64,000 bases of DNA from Meghimatium bilineatum (taxonomy: Eukaryota > Mollusca > Gastropoda > Stylommatophora > Philomycidae), in NCBI GenBank assembly GCA_034231615.1, contig CM067316.1, positions 66,286,853-66,350,852 of the forward strand, in the 5' to 3' direction. The notes beneath the pieces are model-generated. The model searched no databases and was not told where the DNA came from. It saw only the letters and a program-made list of their open reading frames with translations. A program made the translations under genes and the position numbers. Shown piece by piece: positions 12,367 to 24,300 of the stretch (its first letter is position 1; the number at the start of each line of letters is the position of its first letter).

Positions 12367-15300
12367 GTAATTTTCTGCCATTACATGTTAGATAATAATA
12401 ATAATAGCTGTTCATCAAAGACAATGATATCAGTTTCAAGCAAGTTGCTGTTATTTCTCTGGGTGTATGCAGACTGAGAACTCAAATTTTGGCATAGAAT
12501 CCCATACCACATTTGGGGGGACATGTATGATCAGAGAAGTAGACACATCTGTGTTTGTTCTGTTGTTTTGGACAGCACATATTAATCTGTGCCCTTTGAG
12601 ATTTGATGCTCCTCTGTGATGTGATCACCTTTACTGCTGTTGCTGCACCACATTGAGAGATTCTGCACAACAGATTCCCAGGATGTGATGTCGATGTAGC
12701 TATTACATCTGCTGTTTTTGTATGTGGTAGTCATACATGCACACAACATGTCCGTCCCATCTCATTTGGGTGTTCTTTAGCATTGTATGAATGCTTGGGA
12801 TGTTGGCTTGCGATGTAGTGAGGAATTTAGTATCAAATACTTTATCTTGCCACTTTATCCTGAGAAGTTTGTGGCTTTATCCTGAGAAATGTGCAGATAC
12901 AGCATGTTTTGGAAGGATTTAACACCCTGGTGTGTCTGCTGTATACTGCTCAGGTCTCACAGGCATATAGCAAGGTAGTGATAGCACAAGGTAGTGATAG
13001 CACAAGGTAGTGATAGCACAAGGTAGTGATAGCAACGTAACACAATGGAGCTATATACTTTTAGTTTTGTGGCCAGGCTAATGCCTTTCTCAATAAATCT
13101 TACTATTATATGCTTGAGAATAATTCTTACTATTTCATGTTGGAGAATAAATCTTACTATTTCATGTTGGAGAATAAATCTTACTATTACATTGTCTATC
13201 CCCAGGTGAATGATGTTTGATAGTATCCACACTTGCCATTAAGCGTAGGGGTGGTGGCTTAAGTGGTTGTTCCATGGCCAGATGTGTCGCAGTAGTTGCA
13301 TTAAGTCCATGTTTGTTCAAGGTTATCTTAATGTTTTCTATCTTGGTCTACTTTTGACTTTATGTTCGGATATTCTTTTGTTTTATGCTCTTATTGGTAT
13401 TTGGATAGGGTTCATTCTCATAAGGTGACTGAACCATTTTACTTGCTGTCTTTCAAATGTGTTCTTCTTCTTCTTCTGCGTTCATTCTCAAACTCCAACT
13501 GGATCTAGCTGGATCATGGTCCTGCTAGATTTCCAGCAGGATGTAGTCCAGAAAATGGAAATGCGTTGTGTCGCCGTTTTATTTGCGCCAATGGCCCGAC
13601 ACATCCGTCTTCGGCGGGCAATGTGTTCAATGCATGATATTATACCAACTCTTTTCCTAATCTCTTCATTTCTTATTTTATCTAGTTTAGTAACCATTGC
13701 AGCTTTTCTCAGACACTTAGTTTCACATTTAACAATTTTCCTCTGTGGCAAGACTGCTAAAGACCGTGTTTGACATTGGTAGAAAAGTGTTGGTATACAA
13801 TTTGTACATAATATCTGTCTTGATCTTTGGATGAAGAAGTAATAATGAAAGTTGGTTGGTCACTGTGTTTGCTTTCTGACACCTTGTTTCTATTTTTATG
13901 TTTCTAAAATGCTGCCTAGATATTTAAAAACTTTGGCTTGTTTCACTTTGGTGTTATCTATTATTATATCCATTGGTGTTGCAGACTTGCTAATTTTCAT
14001 AGCTTCTATTTTTTTGCACATTCATTTTCATGTTGTACTTCTGACATGCTAATAACAATGTTGTACTTCTGACATGCTAATAACAATGTTGTACTTCTGA
14101 CAATACATTGATTTTGTTGTGCAAATTTTCTTCTACTTTGTATATTAAACTTTTATCATCAGCAAATAGTAGTTTGTTAATTTGGTTATTAAGTTCCTCA
14201 TCAGGTTTTATCATCGGCAAATAGTAGTTTGTTAATTTGGTTATTAAGTTCCTCATCAGGTTTTATCATCGGCAAATAGTTTGTTTGTTTGTTTGTTTTT
14301 CGTTCGCTCCATTGTAACCATCACAGATATCCGTGCGATTTCCGTCGGGAGCGTGATTACGTTGTGCCACCGTTATGCGCCTTGTAGGCCCAGCACATCC
14401 AATTTCGGTATGCCTTGACAATTCGGGTGGGCTTCCCTTAGCCTGTGACAGCCTCTATATCTGTCTCCAGGTACGCGTAGTGGTGACTCTTCGCCCAGAC
14501 GATTTTTGCTCTCGTCTGACTCGCACAAGGTGTTCCACTGTCTATGAACTTGCCTCGTGTAATTGGACGTGCTGTGCCTGTGCCCATTGGGTCCTGAACC
14601 GTTTCTATCCGTGAGCCTGGTTCCTTAAGGGGAAGAACTCAACAGAGGAGCTGGACCCTGGCTCTTTCGCCCTCTTAGCCGAGGTGTCATTCACTGACAT
14701 TGTGTACCCCTTGCCAAGTTCGAATCTCACACCACGCGCTTGAGAGCAAGGCGTTCTCGAGCTGAGCGTCCTTGTCCCAATAGCGCCTGAGCCCATCAGG
14801 TACTGAACCCTTTCTCTCTTCAAGTGTATTTCCGGTGTAGGAAAACCTGACAGTAGAGTTGGGCCAGGGCTAAATCGTTGTCCCTTTTGTGCCTGAGCCC
14901 ATCGGGTACGGAACCCTTTCTCTCTGCAAGTATACATCCGTTATAGGAAACCTTGACAGTAGAATTGGGCCTGGACTACCATCGTTGTCCTTTTCTTGCC
15001 TAAGCCCATCGGGTACAGAACCCTTTCTCTTCGCGAGCATATTTCCGGTTTAGGAAGGCTCGACATAAGAGTTGGGCTAGGTCCTCTTGCTTTACCAAAC
15101 GCCAATGGATGGGTCTTGGTCTCTGCCTGTAAGGAACACAGGTAACTAGAAGCTCGTCTCGAGCTGACGGAGCTTGTAGTTCCCCTTTCCTAGGGACTTT
15201 TCACTTTCTATTTGCAGTTCGCGCTGCCCTCTAGCGCTGTTCTGCCCTTTCATTGTTTCATTGTACTCTGTATGAAATCTATTTGTCTCTCGCCATGTAT

Positions 15301-18300
15301 CTACCTTTACGTGCATTTTACATTGGCCGCCCCTCCAATGTTCGGACTGGACTGACTTGCTTCACTGTATGTCGACAGTGTCGCTATATGTGGTGATGCT
15401 GGTGGTGTCGAAGATATTGTCTGTCTCTTGTGCAGTCAAATCTCTTTCCATCTGCTACCTCCACATTCTCGGACACGATCCCCAAATGATTTGGCCAGAA
15501 TCAGCTCGAGCTGCTGTATTTCTGTTTCCAGGTTGCACCGCGTTGAGGTACATTTGGGATCTTGGTTATCTGCTAACCCTGGGTCCGCCTAGAGCAATGC
15601 ATTCCCTTTGCACCCCATCAGCAAATAGTAGTTTGTTAATTTGGTTATTAAGTTCCTCATCAGGTTTTATCATCGGCAAATAGTAGTTCGTTAATTTGGT
15701 TATTAAGTTCCTCATCAGGTTTTATCATTGGCAAATAGTAGTTCGTTAATTTGGTTATTAAGTTCCTCATCAGGTTTTATCATCGGCAAATAGTAGTTCG
15801 TTAATTTGGTTATTAAGTTCCTCATCAGGTTTATTTGCAATGCTTTTCTCTATGTTGATATGAGCTTCTTTTATTATTCTGTATATGTTGAAAAGTAGAG
15901 GTGAGAACAAGCAGCATTGTCTTACTCCAGATCTTGTTTCGAAAGGTTCAGTCATTCCATCTGTTGTTCTTGATTTTTTTTTTTTTTTTTTTTTGGCATA
16001 ACACTTTTGTAATATCTAACAGCTGTTCTCTGTTATAATTTTCAGTACTATGATCGCAGTGCAACCCCTGTTGTGCCAATTAGTGCCTACCTGTGTGACT
16101 ATTTCTCTTGCCTTTGTTTATCAGTTTATGTTTATCATTTATTAATTTAAATATAATTATATTTAGGGTTAGGTTTAGTTATGTAAAACATTACTAACCC
16201 CAACCCTAAAAAATGAATATTTCAATTAATAAACTATTGGTTATTTATTGATATAATATTTAGATCAATTAACCACAAAACATGTAGGTAGTCACTAATA
16301 GGAAACAAGAACAAAACGGGAGTTGGACTGCCATCATAGTTCCTAATTTTCTAAAGTTTCCCAGAGAATGTCTCTATCTGCTCTGTTGAATGCCTTTTCA
16401 TGGTTTACAAATACTGTGTTTAGTTCTTGATTGTATTTGATTGCTTTTTTTCTTAGTTGTCCACAGCAGGACTCAGCTGTGGTTCTGCAATGTATAGCAT
16501 TCTCTGTTCTATTATTTTTGCATAGATTTTACCTGTATGATTTACAGTAATAAGGAGATGCCTCTATATGATTCACATTCACTCTTACTACCTTTGTGTT
16601 TCCACAATGGTACAATTATTGATTTTTGCCAGTAATCTGGTACTTTTCTTTCTGTCTAGGCTATTTTGAATTATCTGCCTAGCCACTGGACCCCTGTGTT
16701 TCTACAGTCTTTTAAACTTCATTGGGAGTACTGTGTACTCCTGGTGATTTATTAGTTGGGCTTTTTTTTCTCTTGTTGGAGAATAAATCTTACTATTGCA
16801 TGCTAGAGAACTATTGATAGATAGTTGTTTGTTATATCCCAGTGTTATAATAGTCTTGCTAGAGTAATCAGGAAAATTGTTGTCTAAAGTTTGGTTGCAT
16901 GCTGTTGCAGCTGTACTGGAGCTACAGGAGTCAGTGGATTGGAAGTTTCACCGCAGTCTGTATGACTACACGACATATGGGGCGATCACTCTAGAAAAGA
17001 TGTATATCCCTGCTCATGCTGTCCTTGTCAACTTGAGCTCCAGTGTTGAGAGCAGTAGTAGCAGTTGTCCCTTACTGCATATCAAAATGTAAGTTTAAAC
17101 TAAACATGACCATGTTTATAACATATTTTTGTGTGCAGGAAAACCCTATCACACAACATGATGGTATTACTGAGTACACATGACAACTATCACACAACAT
17201 GATGGTATTACTGAGTACACATGACACCTATCACACAACATGATGGTATTACTGAGTACACATGACACCTATCACACAACATGATGGTATTACTGAGTAC
17301 ACATGAGAACTATCACACAACATGATGGTATTACTGAGTACACATGACACCTATCACACAACATGATGGTATTACTGAGTACACATGACACCTATCACAC
17401 AACATGATGGTATTACTGAGTACACATGACAACTATTTGCCAATGTATGTATCAAATAACATCTCTATAACTTCACATATTCGCTGTGAGGAATCCTATA
17501 TGTGAAGGTGACCTAGTAGTGTTTGTCACGTGTAAAATATGAAAATTAATATCCAAGAACATTTATGTATTGATTTCTACTTTCGTCTTGGAAACATTGG
17601 TTCACAAACTTTTGAAATATTGCAATCAGCTTTTAGAGAGTCCATTCTAAGTAGATCTACAACATTTTAGTATTTCTGCAACATTTGAGTGGTATTCTTA
17701 CAACATTTGAGTAGTATTTCTACAACATTTGTGTAGTATTCCTACAACATTTGAGTAGTATTCCTATGTCCAAAGTGGAGCCTTTGAAGATGAATTCTAT
17801 CAATTTTTCTGTCTATCATTGACAACAAAAAGGTAACAGGTGTGTGAACGCTGATGTTTCCAACAAATATGCAGCCCATTCATCTGTCAGACTGATGAGA
17901 TGATAGCTCGCATACAAAGAATCAATCACTCAGATGTCTGACAATCGGAGAGCTTTCTGATCATATTGAAATATCAATTGGCATGTATCATCAAATTGTA
18001 ATTGAAGATTTGCACATGAGATGGTCAACAGTGAAATTCCTGCCCTGTCTTCTGAATGAGGACCTGATGGTTGATTAGTTGTCCATTTTCACTGACCTTT
18101 GTGTAATAGCACAATAACTATGCAAATTTCATGTTCTTGATAATCACTGGTGATGAATGCTGAGTGTATGAGTGTTCACACATCTATTACCTGTTTGTTG
18201 ATAACATCCCTGTTCACACACTTGCTACCTGTTTGTTGATGATATCACTGTTCAGACACCTGTTACCTGTTGATGGTATCAGTGTTCACACACCTGTTAC

Positions 18301-21300
18301 CTATCTGTTGACAATATCAGTCTTCATATACTTGTCTGTTGACAATATCAATGTTCACACACCTGTTACCTGTTTGTTGACAATATCAGTGTTCATATAC
18401 CTGTCTGTTGACAATATCAGTGTTCACACACCTGTTACCTGTCTGTTGACAATATCAGTGTTCACACACCTGTTACCACCTGTCTGTTGACAATGTCAGT
18501 GTTCACACACCTGTTACCTGTCTGTTGACAATGTCAGTGTTCATATACTTGTCTGTTGACTATGTCAGTGTTCATATACCTGTCTGTTGGCAATATCAGT
18601 GTTCACACACCTGTTACCTGTGTGTTTTGTATTCTTCAGTTTTGCCAATCAATTTGGATTTCCTGTGGTGAGTCGAGACAAGGAAGTCTTTCCCAACAAA
18701 GTGTTTGTCAGCAATGTTTCAGTGCTCAATGTGTCAGTGCCAAGTAACAATCAAACTGTCACCTGGAAGATGGACCATATTCAGGAAGGGCTGCTCTTTC
18801 TCTTGGCAGTCATGCCACCACCTGATTCCAGAATTAAGCAGCAGGTTAGACTGTTGAATCATATATTTACCTTACTTCACTTGTGGAATTTTTATTTCAG
18901 CACCTAATGACCAATGATGTGGGCACTGAGATAAATCATGTGATGTGGATGCTGAGATAAATCACATGTGGTGGGGGTGCAGAGATAAATCATGTCATGT
19001 GGGTGCTGAGATAAATCATATGTGGTGGGGATGAAGAGATAACTCACATGTGGTGGGGATGAAGAGATAAATCATGTCATGTGGGTGCTGAGATAAATCA
19101 CATGTGGTGGGGATGAAGAGATAAACTACCTGTGTTTCACAAAATATATATCTGTCATCATATGTTCTAACATCTGCCATTAACTGTTAATGATGATAGA
19201 AACATCCCTTTAACAGTCCTATTGAACATGTTACACTTGACAGTCCATTGAATTTCTGACAAAAGTACACATCCTCCTCAGGTGAGAAAACCAAATGACA
19301 TCCAAATGCAACAATGATATTTTGACAGATGACAACCTACCCTCCAACTTTCCTTAGTCTACACCTATGATCCCCCAACTTTCCTTAGTCGACACCTATG
19401 ATCCCCCAACTTTCCTTAGTCGACACCTATGATAATGACCTATGAGAAAGCCCAGCGTTCTCTAGTCGTGCCTATGATAGAAAGAAGATAGTGGCTGTAA
19501 TGTTTTCACACTGAACTAGAAGTACAGGTTGAGCTTGTGACATGGGCTAACATGTTATATATTCAAATATCTCTCTATCCCTTACTTGGTCACTCTCCTC
19601 TTTGTTATTTCTGTTCACCTCGTTGTATTAACTCAGTAATATATTTGTGTGTCTCCCAGATAGATTTATAGTTGCTTATTCATTGTTTTTCATCCTGATG
19701 AAGGATGTTTCAGTGAAATGTTGTCTACTTTTTGTTGAGTTGCTAGTATATTGCATTGACTATTGGTAGCACTTTCACTTGCTTATTCCTCTTGATATTC
19801 CGAAGATGGGAATACTAGCAATTATGACTAACAATTATTTCTTCTGAAGCTAATATAGACATCATCATGTGGCATAGACAATCATTTGCAAATTATCTGC
19901 TGTGGTGGGGGTGGACGGAACATGTAAGGTCTGGGCTGATCTTCTGTTTACAAATGGCAAATTCATCACATTTCCTTACTTCAGTATTTATTGAGACCAA
20001 CGGGAATTGAACCAGTCAATTCTGATGGCACTAAATCGCCTGGCAACTAGAGTAAATGAGATTTGCTGTTCTTGACTAACCACACCTCCAAAAAAATTGT
20101 GATTTTGTCAAGACATTCAAACTGCGTACTCAAGTCACTTAGAATGAACCAATCGAGACAAGGACTATTACAACAACGAACATCCCATACAAGTATTGAT
20201 GTATCCTCAGTTACAACAAACATATAACATCCGTATTAATTCTACAAGGGCCTATGTTTGATGTAACTGAGGATTCTTACTTGAATTTTCAATATTTCTG
20301 CACATTTCATTCTAATACATCATTGAGACTTTAATGTACATTTTGATATTTAGAATTTAATTAGACCTTGAAACTTTACTGTGTACCACTGTGTACATCC
20401 TATTCATTTCCATCCATCTGTTATGTCAGACAACTATTGCAATGTACCTTATGTTGTCATTCATGTCAGACAACTATTGCAGTGTCTTATAATGTAAGTC
20501 GTATCAGACAACTATTGCAGTGTCTTATATTGTCAGTCATTTCAGATAACTATTGCAATGTCTTATATTGTCAGTCATTTCAGATAACTATTGCAATGTC
20601 TTATATTGTCAGTCATTTCAGATAACTATTGCAATGTCTTATATTGTCAATCATTTCAGATAACTATTGCAGTGTCTTATATTGTCAATCATTTCAGATA
20701 ACTATTGCAATGTCTTATATTGTCAATCATGTCAGACAACTATTGCAGTGTCTTATATTGTCTGTCATGTCAGATAGCTATTAGCTATTGCAGCTTACCT
20801 TATGCTGTCTGTCATGTCAGACAACTATTGCAGTGTCTTATATTGTCTGTCATGTCAGACAACTATTGCAGTGTCTTATATTGTCTGTCATGTCAGATAG
20901 CTATTAGCTATTGCAGCTTATCTTAGGCTGTCTGTCATGTCATACAACTATTGCAGTGTCTTATATTGTCTGTCATGTCAGATAGCTATTAGCTATTGCA
21001 GCTTATCTTAGGCTGTCTGTCATGTCAGACAACTATTGCAGTGTCTTATATTGTCTGTCATGTCAGATAGCTATTAGCTATTGCAGCTTATCTTAGGCTG
21101 TCTGTCATGTCAGACAACTATTGCAGTGTCTTATATTGCCTGTCTTGTCAGATAGCTATTAGCTATTGCAGCTTACCTTATGCTGTCTGTCATGTCAGAC
21201 AATTATTGCAGTGTCTTATATTGTCTGTCATGTCAGATAGCTATTAGCTATTGCAGCTTATCTTAGGCTGTCTGTCATGTCAGACAGCTGATACAGTGTT

Positions 21301-24300
21301 GTGAAGGTGACAGCAGCTGGTGTCTACCTACATTATCTCTTCTACTGACAGGGTCTGCAGCAAGACTGTGATTACTTCATGAATACACGGGTCCATGTCC
21401 TGCATTATCAGGATAAGGACATTCCTCAGCTTGGATCTGCAGAGAAAACTCATCTTGTCAATGTCAGCTCAAAGTCACAGACTATACTCAGGTATGTGCA
21501 TGTCAGAGGTCAGGTATGTGCATGTCAGAGGTCAGGTATGTGCATGTCAGAGGTCAGGTATGTGCATGTCTTAAGTCCACCATTGGACTAGTTAGCCACT
21601 TAAAAACGCACTATTAACTTTATTCTTTTTTTATTACTTATTGTTATTATTATTATGGTTAAGTTATTGGTCATCGTAGATTGCGACCATATGTGATTAT
21701 GTGATCAAATTAGATTTTATGTTTACACCAGAAGTCTGAGATTGTTATATGAAGGGCTCAAATTGCATAGAGGATCAACTTCATTGTATTTAGGCTGCCC
21801 CATATGTACTCCATCCCATTCAACAAAGGGGCATACCACCTGTTAAGTGTTCAGATATATGTACTCCATCAAGTGTTCAGACATATGTACTCCATCAAGT
21901 GTTCAGACAGACATATGTACTCCATCAAGTGTTCAGACAGACATATGTACTCCATCAAGTGTTCAGACAGACATATGTACTCCATCAAGTGTTTAGATAT
22001 ATGTACTCCATCAAGTGTTTAAACAGACATATGTACTCCATCAAGTGTTCAGACAGACATATGTACTCCATCAAGTGTTCAGACAGACATATGTACTGTA
22101 TCAAGTGTTCAGACATATGTACTGTATCAAGTGTTAAGACAGACATATGTACTGTATCAAGTGTTAAGACAGACATATGTACTCCATCAAGTGTTCAGAC
22201 AGACATATGTACTCCATCAAGTGTTCAGACAGACATATGTACTGTATCAAGTGTTAAGACAGACATATGTACTGTATCAAGTGTTCAGACATATGTACTG
22301 TATCAAGTGTTAAGACAGACATATGTACTGTATCAAGTGTTCAGACATATGTACTCCATCAAGTATTCAGACAGACATATGTACTCCATCAAGTGTTCAG
22401 ACAGACATATGTACTCTATCGTATGACCACTCATATAACGTCACTCTGTAGTTTCAAGCGATAATCCCCAGGAATGTCTGAGAAAATATCCACTTTGTAA
22501 ACATGGCATCATGATATTTAAACCAATGACCTTTTTAATACAAAAAGCGAATGACTTAACCACAATGGCAGGGAGATAACTAGATTGTTGTGTGAATTGT
22601 TAACTGACTGCTATCACAGTCAACAGTCATTGGTTGGTTTTGATCACAGTAAGTAGTTACTGGTTGGTTCACAGATCACAGTGAGTAGTTACTGGTTGGT
22701 TCACAGTGAGCAGTTACTTTTTGGTTCTGATCACAGTGAGCAGTTACTGGTTGGTTCACAGATCACAGTGAGCAGTTGCTGGTTGGTTCAGTTCAGATTA
22801 TAATGAGCAGTTACTGATTTATTCAGATGATAGTCAGTAGTCGTTCGTTGGTTCAGATCATAGTGAGTAGTCATTGGTTGGTTCAGATCATAGTGAGTAG
22901 TCATTGGTTGGTTCAGATCATAGTGAGTAGTCATTGGTTGGTTCAGATCATAGTGAGTAGTCATTGGTTGGTTCAGATCATAGTGAGTAGTCATTGGTTG
23001 GTTCAAATCGTAGTGAGTAGTCATTGGTTGGTTCAGATCATAGTGAGTAGTCATTGGTTGGTTCAAATCATAGTGAGTAGTCATTGGTTGGTTCAAATCA
23101 TAGTGAGTAGTCATTGGTTGGTTCAGATCATAGTGAGTAGTCATTGGTTGGTTCAGATCATAGTGAGTAGTCATTGGTTGGTTCAGATCATAGTGAGTAG
23201 TCATTCGTTAGTTCAGATCATAGTGAGTAGTCATTGGTTGGTTCAGATCATAGTGAGTAGTCATTGGTTGGTTCTGACCATAGTGAGTAGTCATTGGTTG
23301 GTTCAGATGATAGTGAGTTGTCATTGGTTGGGTTAGAACATAGCAGTTATTGGTTAACTCAGATCAAGTGAGCAGTCATTGGCTAGCTCAGATCATAGTG
23401 AGGATTTCTGCTTGGTTCAGATCACAATGAGCAGTCATTTGTTGGTTAAGATTATAGTGAGCCAATATTGCATTTATACTAGAGAGAAGACTAACATCAT
23501 CATCAGTTGTTAACAACTACAGAAGGAAAACCAGTCTATGTTTTAAATAACTGTGAATCTTAGAGTTGGTCATGATGACACAAACATAAGACATGTTTAC
23601 AGTCTACATTTGTGTGTGTTACAGCTTCCAGGTTGCCATGGATACACAATCATACTCTGTGGAAGTCCATGGCTGTAATATCAGAACGTGTCCAGTTAAT
23701 GTGTCAGTGTGGGAGACTCTGAACATCAACATGACCAAGAATGGTACTGATACATGCCACTGGATTAGTGGATCATGTAGGCTACAGGTAAGTGAATAAT
23801 ATGGGCTGTAGGAATGAGTGGATCATGTAGGCTACATGTAAGTGAATAATATGGGCTGTAGGAATAAGTGGATCATGTAGGCTACAGGTAAGTGAATAAT
23901 ATGGGCTGTAGGAATGAGTTGCAGTAGACCAATTTGATTATTTTGTTTGATATTTAATGCACATATAGTGTGGCTTTCGATGAATGAAGTTAATTTGAGG
24001 ATAATTAAAATACTGTAATGTTCTTCTCTATATTTGATCATTTTTTTAATTTGTAATTCCTTCTTGTAAAAGGCTTACGGTAATTAAACTTTGAGTCTAC
24101 AATAAGTAGTACAATTATATGACTTCAAATGAACACAGATTAAATAACATAGAATGAAAAGTTCATATCTACAGATTAAATAAATATAGAATAAAAGATT
24201 AATATCTACAAATTAAATAAAACATTAGCAAAGAGAGTCACTGCTTTTTAAATGAGATGTACACAAGAATTTTACAGATATGAACAGCTGAAAAGACAAA

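Larger units (their letters stand above)
13300..16765 (-). pseudogene. RTE-like LINE with three nested insertions
   Basis: Reverse reading from 16765 gives RT domain pieces (KSPG near 16755, NHEKAFN near 16420, LFSPLLFNIY near 15920, ELLFADDKT near 15780) and C-terminal pieces (DKIRNEEIRKRVGIISCIEH near 13680, ERQQVKWFSHLMRM near 13440). Same family as the element at 37753-39433. It is split by a foldback element (about 16065-16330), an unclassified insert (14281-15615) and a SINE (13465-13619). Many stops; inactive. Confidence 0.85.

Noticed and set aside
22788-23336. Frames encoding repeats such as MTTHYDLNQP and SSHWLVQIIV
   Set aside because: The 30-base unit is a multiple of 3 with no stop, so the frames are by-products of an intronic minisatellite.
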